Numbered from the stretch's first letter, positions 1 through 5,491 are shown. The stretch: 5,491 bases of DNA from CAZAQS01 sp964486825 (GCA_964486825.1 CAZAQS010000311.1:1-5491); one strand, 5' to 3'. Notes: a model not told the origin generated them from the sequence alone. Numbers and translations: made by a program.

Positions 1-17
1 CACGAAAGAATTCATGA
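1..17 (+). CDS. atpD: Probable last codons of ATP synthase beta subunit (partial)
   Basis: In the frame starting at base 3 the sequence reads Arg-Lys-Asn-Ser and then TGA at 15-17, which overlaps the ATG of atpC at 14-16 as ATGA. N-ATPase operons begin atpD-atpC, and overlapping stop and start codons recur in this operon, so this is most likely the end of the catalytic beta subunit. Only four residues are visible, so nothing in the protein itself identifies it. The call rests on gene order and on the stop position. A frame-1 reading stays open for more than 150 bases inside atpC and is a less natural end. Confidence 0.4.
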
Positions 18-409
18 GGCTGAGGGTCCTGCTCCCGTCGGAGATCTTGATCGACGAGCAAACCAACAAGGTTTGTGCAGAAGCAGAGAATGGCTCTTTC
101 TGCATGTTGCCACGCCATATCGATTTTGTGGCTGCGTTGGTGCCAGGCTTGTTATACTTTGTGACGCGAGATGGTAGGGAAGAATTCCTGGCAGTTGATG
201 AAGGGATCCTGGTGAAATGTGGGCCTGAGGTGATGGTTTCCAGCCGCAATGCGGTAATTGGGCCTGACCTGGGCGAGCTTCGCCAGACGATCGAGCAGCA
301 TTTCAGGGAATTCACCGAGCACGAAAAGGTCGCCAGAGCTGCCTTCGCCCGGTTGGAAGCGGACCTGGTGCGAAGGTTTATCGAGCTGGAGCAGGTCGGA
401 CATGTCTGA
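14..409 (+). CDS. atpC: N-ATPase epsilon subunit (F1 central stalk)
   Basis: This 131-residue protein is the epsilon subunit, which sits with gamma in the rotating central stalk, contacts the c ring and can inhibit ATP hydrolysis through its C-terminal helices. Residues 1-83 look like the N-terminal beta-sandwich, including GSFCMLPRH at 27-35 followed by DFVAALVPG at 37-45. This is the N-ATPase form of the canonical epsilon 'G..G.LP.H' segment. Residues 86-128 are charged and helical (the ELRQTIEQHF and AFARLEADL stretches), as expected for the C-terminal helix pair. The length is normal for the family. The ATG at 14 was chosen because it overlaps the likely atpD stop and lies at the start of the conserved beta-sandwich. 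Its end overlaps atpQ by 8 bases. The ribosome site is weak (purine-rich GAAAGAA at 4-10), which suggests coupling to translation of the upstream gene. Confidence 0.93.
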   Translation: MRLRVLLPSEILIDEQTNKVCAEAENGSFCMLPRHIDFVAALVPGLLYFVTRDGREEFLAVDEGILVKCGPEVMVSSRNAVIGPDLGELRQTIEQHFREFTEHEKVARAAFARLEADLVRRFIELEQVGHV

Positions 410-740
410 TGATCGAAAGCGTGAACGCCGCCCGCCTACCAGGCCGCTGGAGGAGCAGGTAGGGGAGAAAGAAATCCGAAAAGTACGCGCCCGCCGCACC
501 AGAGACCGCAGTATATGGTTCGGTCTTGGGATGTTTGGGGTGGTTGGCTGGTCTGTCGCCATCCCAACCTTGCTAGGTCTGGCTTCAGGCATCTGGATCG
601 ACTCCAATTATCCCAGCCAGTATTCCTGGACTCTGATGGGATTATTGATCGGTTTGGTGGTTGGATGTGTCAATGCCTGGTATTGGGTGACGTCCGAAGG
701 ACGTTTGGATGAAGACCAGAAAGGAGATGAGGAGCAATAG
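402..740 (+). CDS. atpQ: N-ATPase AtpQ, AtpI-like two-helix membrane protein
   Basis: This 112-residue protein matches AtpQ, an accessory membrane protein specific to N-ATPases and related to AtpI, which helps assemble the c ring in ordinary F-type enzymes. Residues 1-37 are very rich in Arg, Lys and Glu and should be cytoplasmic. Two membrane helices follow at about 38-65 and 76-97. Family-typical segments are visible: GMFGVVGWSVAIPTLLG (43-59), GIWID (63-67), SWTL (75-78) and NAWYWV (91-96). The C-terminal tail is acidic. The ATG at 402 overlaps the atpC stop (ATGTCTGA) and has AGG at 393-395 as a modest ribosome site. The frame stays open upstream to 258, but that stretch lies inside atpC and is not needed. 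The exact molecular role of AtpQ is inferred from its operon and from AtpI. Confidence 0.9.
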   Translation: MSDDRKRERRPPTRPLEEQVGEKEIRKVRARRTRDRSIWFGLGMFGVVGWSVAIPTLLGLASGIWIDSNYPSQYSWTLMGLLIGLVVGCVNAWYWVTSEGRLDEDQKGDEEQ

Positions 741-745
741 GGATC

Positions 746-1033
746 ATGAATTGGATGGCTATTATCGTTGCCCTGCTGGGAGGAGCCCTCCTGGGTCTCT
801 TTTATTTCGGCGGCTTGTGGATCACTGTGCGCAGCCTGACAGATTCCCGCCACCCTGGCCTTTTAACGATGGGCAGTTTCCTGGCCAGGATGTTTATTAC
901 GCTAGCAGGTTTTTACATCCTTATGGGAGGCCAGGTAGAAAATTTGCTGGCAGGCCTGTTGGGGTTTTTACTGGCGCGCCAGGCCTTATTTAAGCTCGTG
1001 CGGGACGGTAAAACCGGACCGGCCTTATCGTAA
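746..1033 (+). CDS. atpR: N-ATPase AtpR, three-helix membrane protein
   Basis: This 95-residue hydrophobic protein is AtpR, the second small membrane protein found only in N-ATPase operons. Membrane helices are predicted at about 3-24, 38-60 and 65-82. Recognisable family segments are YFGGLWITV (20-28), RHPGLLTMGSFLAR (35-48), GFY (55-57) and GFLLAR (73-78). AtpR has been proposed to interact with the c subunits, perhaps through conserved Arg residues near the membrane that face the ion-binding carboxylates. Arg48 and Arg78 are the candidates here, but this is inference. The gene starts 5 bases after atpQ, with the purine-rich AGGAGATGAGGAG stretch at 722-734 as its ribosome site. Its stop codon lies within a perfect inverted repeat (1020-1038). 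Confidence 0.9.
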   Translation: MNWMAIIVALLGGALLGLFYFGGLWITVRSLTDSRHPGLLTMGSFLARMFITLAGFYILMGGQVENLLAGLLGFLLARQALFKLVRDGKTGPALS

Positions 1034-1038
1034 GGCCG
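1020..1038 (+). repeat. Perfect inverted repeat at the atpR-atpB junction
   Basis: CGGCCTTA at 1020-1027 and TAAGGCCG at 1031-1038 form a perfect 8-bp stem around a TCG loop. The right arm contains the atpR stop codon (TAA, 1031-1033). No run of T follows, so it is not a standard intrinsic terminator. It precedes the atpB ribosome site by about 15 bases. The left arm's GGCCTTAT is repeated at 982-989 within atpR, so the right arm could also pair there. A role in mRNA stability, processing or translation between the accessory and motor genes is possible but unproven. Confidence 0.5.
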
Positions 1039-1063
1039 TTCTGCTTCTTATGTAGAGGATATT

Positions 1064-1768
1064 ATGGAGATCAGTCCGGATAGCATTATCTATTGGCAGT
1101 GGGGGCCTATAACGCTCAACGCAACGATCGTGTTTACATGGATCGTGATGGCGTTCATGGTGATCGGCTCGTGGATAATCACCCGCAACCTGGCCACCGG
1201 CACAGAGCTATCCAGAGGCCAGACGCTGCTGGAAGTGATCGTGAGCACAGTACAGGACCAGATCCGGGAAGTCAGCCAGCAAGACCCCGGGCGTTACCTC
1301 TTATTCATTGGCAGCCTGTTTTTGTTTATTGCTATTTCGAATACCCTGATTATCGTGCCAGGATACCATCCGCCGACGGGCTCGCTTTCTACAACCGCGG
1401 CCCTGGCGATCTGCGTATTTTTCGCAGTTCCAATATTTGGGATCACCCAACAAGGAGTGCGTGGTTATCTTAGCCAGTACTTGAAGCCATCTCCGTTCAT
1501 GCTTCCATTTAACATCATCGGCGAGTTATCACGGACAATGGCTTTGGCAGTCCGCCTTTTTGGAAATGTCATGAGCGGTTCGATGCTGGTAGCCATCCTG
1601 CTGGCTATCGTTCCTCTGGTCTTTCCGATCGTGATGCAGCTGCTTGGGCTGCTGACAGGTCTCATTCAAGCTTATATATTCGCTATTCTTGCAATGGTTT
1701 ATATTGCCTCTGCTACCCGGGCCCATCACGAGGAAAAAGCTCCCGGAACTAAGAAAGGAAAAGAATAA
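1064..1768 (+). CDS. atpB: N-ATPase a subunit (membrane stator, ion channel)
   Basis: This 234-residue membrane protein is subunit a, the stator that holds the two ion half-channels against the c ring. The essential Arg that faces the c-ring carboxylate is Arg164 in LAVRLFGN (161-168), the counterpart of E. coli Arg210. The preceding GELSR (153-157) matches the canonical 'E..S.....LRLFGN' helix. GLIQAYIFAIL (199-209) is the conserved last-helix motif with Gln202. PPTGSLSTTAALAI (103-116) is the usual segment after the first helices. About five membrane helices are visible. The tail is short and charged (HHEEKAPGTKKGKE). The ATG at 1064 has AGAGGA at 1054-1059 as its ribosome site and comes 30 bases after atpR, the largest gap within the operon. 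The stop overlaps the atpE start by one base (TAATG). Confidence 0.96.
   Translation: MEISPDSIIYWQWGPITLNATIVFTWIVMAFMVIGSWIITRNLATGTELSRGQTLLEVIVSTVQDQIREVSQQDPGRYLLFIGSLFLFIAISNTLIIVPGYHPPTGSLSTTAALAICVFFAVPIFGITQQGVRGYLSQYLKPSPFMLPFNIIGELSRTMALAVRLFGNVMSGSMLVAILLAIVPLVFPIVMQLLGLLTGLIQAYIFAILAMVYIASATRAHHEEKAPGTKKGKE
1754..1759 (+). promoter_or_regulatory. Ribosome binding site for atpE
   Basis: AAAGGA lies 8 bases before the atpE ATG at 1768, inside the end of atpB. Subunit c is made in many copies per enzyme, so a good ribosome site here fits the need for extra translation. Confidence 0.55.
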
Positions 1769-2055
1769 TGGAAGAATTATCCCTCATTGGTATGATATCG
1801 GTCATTACCGCAGGCCTGACGATCGCAATCGGTTCGATTGGTCCAGCACTTGGACAGGGTAGGGCGGTCTCTCAAGCCTTGATCTCGATCGCCCAACAAC
1901 CGGATGAAGCCAATACCATTACAAGGACGTTATTCGTAGGCCTGGCGATGATCGAATCAACAGCTATCTATTGCTTTGTTGTCGCCATGATCCTGATCTT
2001 CGTGAATCCATTCTGGAACGCGGTCATCGACATGGTCGGCCAGATCGGAGGCTAA
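1768..2055 (+). CDS. atpE: N-ATPase c subunit (rotor ring, predicted Na+ binding)
   Basis: This 95-residue protein is the c subunit, a two-helix hairpin that forms the ion-carrying rotor ring. Helix 1 spans about 5-40 and contains the glycine-rich packing motif IGSIGPALGQG (21-31). Helix 2 spans about 54-80 and carries the ion-binding Glu63. Aligned by eye to the Na+-translocating c subunit of Ilyobacter tartaricus, all main ligands are present: Gln30 (its Gln32), Glu63 (Glu65), Ser64 (Ser66), Thr65 (Thr67) and Tyr68 (Tyr70). This predicts Na+ as the coupling ion, although N-type rings in some bacteria with other ligands use protons. The polar loop reads AQQPDE (42-47), with Gln43 where nearly all c subunits have Arg. 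There is no long N-terminal signal. The start is fixed by the TAATG overlap with atpB and by AAAGGA at 1754-1759. Confidence 0.96.
   Translation: MEELSLIGMISVITAGLTIAIGSIGPALGQGRAVSQALISIAQQPDEANTITRTLFVGLAMIESTAIYCFVVAMILIFVNPFWNAVIDMVGQIGG
2046..2051 (+). promoter_or_regulatory. Ribosome binding site that fixes the atpF GTG start
   Basis: CGGAGG lies 6 bases before GTG at 2058, at the very end of atpE. No ATG is available near the start of the membrane helix in this frame. The only ATG upstream (1971) would add 29 unrelated residues encoded inside atpE. Confidence 0.75.
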
Positions 2056-2057
2056 TC

Positions 2058-2849
2058 GTGCTCTTCGATTGGTTTACAACCATTGCTCAAATTTTCAATT
2101 TCTTAATTCTATTGTTCCTATTAAAACGCTTTTTATACAAGCCCATTATCAATGCCATGCTCGAGCGAGAGGAGAAGATTACCCACCGTTTGAGGGAGGC
2201 AGAGCTGGCTGAACAGGAGGCTGAGCGAGAGGCGCTGGAATTCCGCCAGAAAACAACCGAACTGGAAAGCCGCCGGGAAAGCCTGCTCCTGGAAGCGAGG
2301 ACAGAAGCGGAGCAACTTCGCAAGGAGATGCTCCACGAGGCGCGCCAGGAGGTCCACGAATCCCAAGAACGCTGGTTCCGATCCCTCCAGCAGAGCAAAG
2401 AGGCCTTTCTGAGAGATCTCTACCAGCGGGTCAGCAGCCAAACCTATATCGTGGCCCGCAAAGCGCTGTCTGACTTGGCAAACGAGGACCTGGAAAGCCA
2501 TATCATCGAAACATTTCTCAACCGCTTACAGGCATTGGAGGGGGAGGAGCGTGAGTCACTTGAGAGGGCATTGGCAGACTCGAATGGAGCAATAATGGTG
2601 CGGAGTGCCTTTGAAATCCCCAACAAATTGCGCATAGCTATTATAAAGCAAATCGAGGCGATTGCCCCGAATGGGTATGAGATGAGCTTTGAATGTCTAC
2701 CAGAGCTTCTCTCGGGCATCGAGCTGAAGCTAGCTGGGAAAAAGATTTCATGGAGCCTATCCAGTTACCTTGAAGACCTGGAAGACAACCTGGCCCACGC
2801 CTTGCGTGAACGAGTGCAAGAGCTGAACCAGATAGAAGTGAAGGAATAG
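2058..2849 (+). CDS. atpF: N-ATPase AtpF, b subunit with delta-like C-terminal region
   Basis: This 263-residue protein is the N-ATPase outer-stalk subunit, about 100 residues longer than a usual b subunit. It starts with GTG at 2058, chosen for the CGGAGG ribosome site and because the membrane anchor begins at once. Residues 5-24 form the single membrane helix (FNFLILLFLLKRFLYKPI, 13-30), the standard b-subunit signature. Residues 32-125 are a long, highly charged coiled coil rich in Glu, Arg and Ala. Residues from about 126 to 263 have the character of a delta subunit: a helical part, then AIMVRSAFEIP (178-188), which resembles the delta 'V.SA..L' start, and a closing GIELKLAGKKISWSLSSYL (220-238). 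No separate atpH lies between atpF and atpA, so this region most likely does delta's job of tying the stalk to the top of F1. The start is 2 bases after atpE. Confidence 0.93.
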   Translation: MLFDWFTTIAQIFNFLILLFLLKRFLYKPIINAMLEREEKITHRLREAELAEQEAEREALEFRQKTTELESRRESLLLEARTEAEQLRKEMLHEARQEVHESQERWFRSLQQSKEAFLRDLYQRVSSQTYIVARKALSDLANEDLESHIIETFLNRLQALEGEERESLERALADSNGAIMVRSAFEIPNKLRIAIIKQIEAIAPNGYEMSFECLPELLSGIELKLAGKKISWSLSSYLEDLEDNLAHALRERVQELNQIEVKE

Positions 2850-2854
2850 GAATC

Positions 2855-2859
2855 AGGAG
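2855..2859 (+). promoter_or_regulatory. Ribosome binding site for the atpA GTG start
   Basis: AGGAG lies 5 bases before GTG at 2865 in the 15-base gap after atpF. A second GTG at 2863 is in another frame and is not the start. Confidence 0.65.
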
Positions 2860-2864
2860 AGCGT

Positions 2865-4415
2865 GTGGAAGAAGGACATGTCGAGCTAAACAGCCTGTTG
2901 GAGGAAACCTTCGATGTCTTTGATCGAGTGGTCAAAGACCACCGGCCTGACTTAATTGCCAGGGAGATTGGCACGATCAGTTATATCGGCCATAATATTG
3001 CCAGGTTGAGTGGTCTGCCAGGTGTTGGTTCCGAGGAGCTCATCCAATTTCCAAACGGAGTCCAGGGGATGGCTTTCAACCTGGACAAGGATGAAGTCGG
3101 GGTGATCCTTCTTGGCGATAGCAAGGGGCTGAAGGCCGGCTATGAAGGCCGCCGCACCGGTCGTGTCCTTGACGTGCCAGTAGGGGATGAGCTGTTAGGC
3201 CGGGTTCTCACCCCGCTGGGGGCGCCACTGGATGCGCATGGTCCATTGCATGCCATGCGCCGACGCCCGGTAGAGAGGGACGCACCCGATGTGATGGACC
3301 GTGACCCGGTCGTGGTTCCTCTGCAAACTGGCATCAAATCCATCGATGCGTTGATCCCTGTTGGCCGAGGTCAGCGTGAGTTGATCCTGGGAGACCGGCA
3401 GACCGGCAAGACTGCCATTGCTGTGGATACCATCATCAATCAAAAAGGCCAGGATGTAATCTGTGTGTATTGCGCGATCGGCCAGCGCATCTCTGCCGTG
3501 GCTTCGCTGGTTTCGGATCTACAGGAATACCAGGCGATGGATTATTCGATTTTGGTGGTAGCCAGCGCGGATGAGCCGCCCGGATTGCAATATATTGCTC
3601 CCTATGCGGCTACGACAATTGCCGAACATTTCATGGAGCAGGGGCGGGATGTGTTGATCGTATACGACGATTTGACCCGGCATGCCTGGTCCTACCGGGA
3701 GCTATCCTTGCTCTTGCGCAGGCCGCCTGGCAGGGAAGCCTACCCGGGCGATATCTTTTACATTCATTCTCGTTTGCTAGAGCGAGCTACACATTTGAAT
3801 GCTGCCCTTGGAGGTGGTTCGTTAACGGCATTACCCATCATTGAAACGGAGGCGCAAAATGTCTCTGCATACATACCCACCAACTTGATTTCCATCACGG
3901 ATGGGCAGATCTACCTGTCGCCGGTGCTGTTCCAAAAAGGAGTGCTGCCACCTGTTGACATCGGTGAATCGGTGTCCCGTGTAGGCGGCAAAACCCAGCT
4001 AGCTGCCTATAGGGCGGTAGCAGGCGATCTGCGCCTGTCCTACTCCCAATTTGAGGAACTGGAGACGTTTGCACGCTTTGGCACGCGCCTGGATGATGAT
4101 ACCCGCCAGACTATCGAGCGCGGGCAGCGTGTGCGTGAGGTGCTCAAGCAACCGCAATACCGGCCGATCCCGGTAGCTGAGCAGCTGGCAGTTCTCCTGG
4201 CAGTCAGCTCCGGTGTGTTTGATAAGATTGAGCTCGACCAGATACCTGAAGCGGAAAGGCTGGTCCGGCGTGCAGCGGTGGAACAATTATCCGATGTGGC
4301 TGAGCGGATAACTGCTGGGGAACCACTGAGTGATGAAGACCGGGCTGCTCTCTTGCGTGTGAGCTGGGAGGTTGTCAGGGACAGGTTCAAGGCTGAAGAA
4401 GATGCAGACGCTTGA
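2865..4415 (+). CDS. atpA: N-ATPase alpha subunit (F1 head)
   Basis: This 516-residue protein is the alpha subunit, which alternates with beta in the F1 hexamer and carries the non-catalytic nucleotide sites. The N-terminal beta-barrel spans about 30-100. The nucleotide domain contains the P-loop GDRQTGKT (176-183), the Walker B strand VLIVYDD (263-269) and PPGREAYPGDIFY (287-299). The Arg that reaches into the neighbouring catalytic site is Arg372 in SVSRVGG (369-375). ISITDGQIYL (342-351) is also conserved. The C-terminal helical domain runs from about 380. The length is close to usual. The protein lacks most of the N-terminal helix that anchors delta in classical enzymes, starting directly with an acidic stretch (EEGHVELNSLLEE), which may fit the different stalk connection made by the fused AtpF. 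The start is GTG at 2865. The last 14 bases overlap atpG. Confidence 0.97.
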   Translation: MEEGHVELNSLLEETFDVFDRVVKDHRPDLIAREIGTISYIGHNIARLSGLPGVGSEELIQFPNGVQGMAFNLDKDEVGVILLGDSKGLKAGYEGRRTGRVLDVPVGDELLGRVLTPLGAPLDAHGPLHAMRRRPVERDAPDVMDRDPVVVPLQTGIKSIDALIPVGRGQRELILGDRQTGKTAIAVDTIINQKGQDVICVYCAIGQRISAVASLVSDLQEYQAMDYSILVVASADEPPGLQYIAPYAATTIAEHFMEQGRDVLIVYDDLTRHAWSYRELSLLLRRPPGREAYPGDIFYIHSRLLERATHLNAALGGGSLTALPIIETEAQNVSAYIPTNLISITDGQIYLSPVLFQKGVLPPVDIGESVSRVGGKTQLAAYRAVAGDLRLSYSQFEELETFARFGTRLDDDTRQTIERGQRVREVLKQPQYRPIPVAEQLAVLLAVSSGVFDKIELDQIPEAERLVRRAAVEQLSDVAERITAGEPLSDEDRAALLRVSWEVVRDRFKAEEDADA

Positions 4416-5295
4416 GGCTTTAAAAAGACGTATCAACAGCGCTGAGGATTTGCAATCAATCGTCAAGACGATGAAAGCCCTGGCAGCCGTAAGCATCCGG
4501 CAGTACGAAAAAGCGGTCGAATCACTGGTCGAATATAACCGGACGACCGAGTTAGGCTTGCACGTGGTATTAACAGGCCGGGGGCAGGAGCTTCTGGAAG
4601 AGGAGGTCCATACTGGAGGCCGGGTAGGAGCCATCATCTTTGGCTCCGACCAGGGCATGTGTGGACAGTTTAACGATGTTATTGCCGAGTATGCCCTGAA
4701 TAACCTGGCTGAGATGGGGCTTGATAAGGAAGACAGCCTGCGTTTGAGCGTTGGAATGCGGGTGGAGGCGCGCTTGCTTGGGGCAGGTTACCCTTCTGAC
4801 GAGTATCTCTCACTTCCCGGATCGGTTGCCGGTATCTCTCCGATGGTTCAGTCGGTGTTGCTGGCAATCGATAACTGGCGCCTGGATCAGGGTGTGATTG
4901 CGGTATACCTCTTTTATAACCGTCCAATATCGGGAGCAGCTTACAGGCCAACCACGGTCAGGCTGTTGCCAATCGACGTGGAGCGGTTAAGAAGCATGGA
5001 AACGAAAACATGGCCCTCCCATACCCTGCCAATCTTCACGATGGAACGCCGGCGCCTGCTGGCAGCCTTGATTCGCCAGCACCTGTTTGTGCTACTGTTC
5101 AGGGCTTTTGCCGAATCATCCGCCAGCGAGAACGCCGCTCGCCTGGCAGCCATGCAGTCTGCGGAGAGAAATATCGAAGACCGTTTGGCAGAGCTTAACC
5201 AGGATTATCATGGGTTGCGCCAAAATTCCATTACAAGCGAGCTACTGGATATCGTATCAGGGTTCGAGGTATTAACGACCAGCCAATCGCAATAG
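4402..5295 (+). CDS. atpG: N-ATPase gamma subunit (central shaft)
   Basis: This 297-residue protein is the gamma subunit, the rotating shaft between the c ring and the alpha-beta hexamer. The two ends that form its coiled coil are well conserved: TLEALKRRI and SIVKTMKALAAVSIRQYE at the N-terminus (3-36), and ENAARLAAMQSAERNIEDRL followed by LRQNSITSELLDIVSGFEVL at the C-terminus (243-291). GSDQGMCGQFN (81-91) corresponds to the classical 'SD.GLCG.FN' motif of the central domain. The ATG at 4402 is preferred because homologous gamma proteins begin about here. A TTG at 4372 in the same frame would add 10 residues but is less likely. The start lies 14 bases inside atpA, with only a weak purine run (GAAGAA, 4395-4400) before it, so translation is probably coupled to atpA. 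In the published family order atpG is the last gene of the core operon. Confidence 0.95.
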   Translation: MQTLEALKRRINSAEDLQSIVKTMKALAAVSIRQYEKAVESLVEYNRTTELGLHVVLTGRGQELLEEEVHTGGRVGAIIFGSDQGMCGQFNDVIAEYALNNLAEMGLDKEDSLRLSVGMRVEARLLGAGYPSDEYLSLPGSVAGISPMVQSVLLAIDNWRLDQGVIAVYLFYNRPISGAAYRPTTVRLLPIDVERLRSMETKTWPSHTLPIFTMERRRLLAALIRQHLFVLLFRAFAESSASENAARLAAMQSAERNIEDRLAELNQDYHGLRQNSITSELLDIVSGFEVLTTSQSQ

Positions 5296-5328
5296 AAAAG
5301 GTCTATTAATTTCAATGGAAGGGTGATT

Positions 5329-5491
5329 TTGGAAGAAGAACGAAACAATGATCAGGAAGCTCAAGCTGATGCGGAAGGTGGAGCTAAGGGAGATTCGGGT
5401 GAAGAAAGGGTTGAGCTTGCCGAAGAACGTACTGAAAAGGCTGAGGTGAGGACTGAATGGGCTGAAGAGCGAACAGAATGGGCTGAAGAGC
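5329..5491 (+). CDS. N-terminus of a repeat-bearing protein, possibly DUF202/YidH-like (partial)
   Basis: An open frame starts 33 bases after atpG and runs off the window; 54 codons are visible. The first 23 residues are acidic and polar (EEERNNDQEAQADAEGG). From about residue 24 a seven-residue unit repeats: GEERVEL, AEERTEK, AEVRTEW, AEERTEW and then AEE. In some DUF202/YidH-like proteins similar 'AEERT.WAE.RT' units lead into the conserved 'NERTF..W.RT' start of a small multi-helix membrane domain. That domain would lie beyond the window, so the assignment is inference from the repeat alone. The start is uncertain: TTG at 5329 has GGAAGGG (5317-5323) well placed before it, while GTG at 5323 is in frame but too close to that site. 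The short spacer and lack of a terminator suggest co-transcription with the ATPase. No function can be assigned from what is visible. Confidence 0.55.
   Translation, partial: MEEERNNDQEAQADAEGGAKGDSGEERVELAEERTEKAEVRTEWAEERTEWAEE
5398..5491 (+). repeat. 21-bp in-frame tandem repeats
   Basis: The coding repeat has a 21-base period, equal to seven codons. The last two units are nearly identical: GAATGGGCTGAAGAGC occurs exactly at 5455-5470 and again at 5476-5491, 21 bases apart. Earlier units, back to about 5398, are more diverged in DNA but keep the same pattern of acidic residues, Arg-Thr and an aromatic or hydrophobic residue. The array may continue past the window edge. Confidence 0.8.

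Noticed and set aside
258..401. Upstream extension of the AtpQ frame by 48 codons
   Set aside because: The stretch lies inside atpC; the ATG at 402 has the family-typical overlap and gives a normal AtpQ length.
152..607. Reverse-strand open frame of 151 codons across atpC and atpQ
   Set aside because: It lies opposite two well-supported genes, shows no recognisable domain, and its composition looks like the complement of coding DNA.
971..982. Perfect 12-bp palindrome CTGGCGCGCCAG in atpR
   Set aside because: It encodes the conserved LLARQ segment, has no loop for a hairpin, and is explained by codon choice; no partner copies were seen.
1815..1895. CGATCG-containing sites, considered as cyanobacterial HIP1 elements
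   Set aside because: The full GCGATCGC core is not present in repeated copies; the scattered CGATCG words fit ordinary Ile and Asp codon use.
4287..4658. Reverse-strand open frame over the atpA-atpG junction
   Set aside because: It is the shadow of two conserved genes and has no recognisable protein features.
5296..5328. Possible terminator after atpG
   Set aside because: The spacer is A/T-rich but shows no stem and no T run after a stem, so the operon probably continues.

Overview
The window is the 3' two thirds of an N-ATPase operon, the laterally mobile 'alternative' F-type ATPase whose family gene order is atpD-C-Q-R-B-E-F-A-G. Everything is on the + strand and tightly packed. The visible order is atpC (epsilon), atpQ, atpR, atpB (a), atpE (c), atpF (b fused to a delta-like region), atpA (alpha) and atpG (gamma). 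atpD (beta) should lie just upstream; its last few codons are probably the first bases of the window. After atpG, a new reading frame begins with seven-residue repeats and leaves the window. It is probably the N-terminus of a DUF202/YidH-like small membrane protein.

Layout. 1-17: probable end of atpD, overlapping atpC by ATGA. 14-1033: epsilon, then the two small membrane proteins AtpQ and AtpR that mark N-ATPases. 1034-1063: the only clear gap inside the operon, next to a perfect 8-bp hairpin that spans the atpR stop codon. 1064-2055: the membrane motor, a and c, with the c subunit carrying a full set of Na+ ligands. 2058-2849: a long AtpF of 263 residues. There is no separate atpH, as expected for this family. 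2865-5295: alpha and gamma, overlapping by 14 bases. 5296-5328: a short spacer with no terminator. 5323/5329 to the end: the repeat-bearing partial gene. No stretch over 300 bases lacks a gene. No RNA gene, mobile element, CRISPR array or convincing promoter is visible; the operon promoter should lie upstream of atpD, outside the window.

How the genes work together. AtpA, AtpG and AtpC, with beta from outside, form the F1 head and central stalk. AtpB, AtpE and AtpF form the membrane motor and outer stalk. AtpQ and AtpR are thought to help assemble or stabilise the c ring, AtpQ in the manner of AtpI. N-ATPases usually occur beside a housekeeping F- or V-type enzyme and are thought to act mainly as ATP-driven ion pumps. 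The c-subunit ligands here predict Na+ as the coupling ion.

Organism. The DNA is bacterial in style: short Shine-Dalgarno sites, GTG starts, overlapping genes, and a moderate G+C content judged by eye. N-ATPase operons spread by horizontal transfer, so they place the host poorly. The codon style would fit an anaerobic environmental bacterium such as a member of the Chloroflexota, but this is a weak guess. The system is known rather than new. The points most worth a second look are the repeat protein after atpG, the Gln in place of the conserved loop Arg in subunit c, and the atpR-atpB hairpin.
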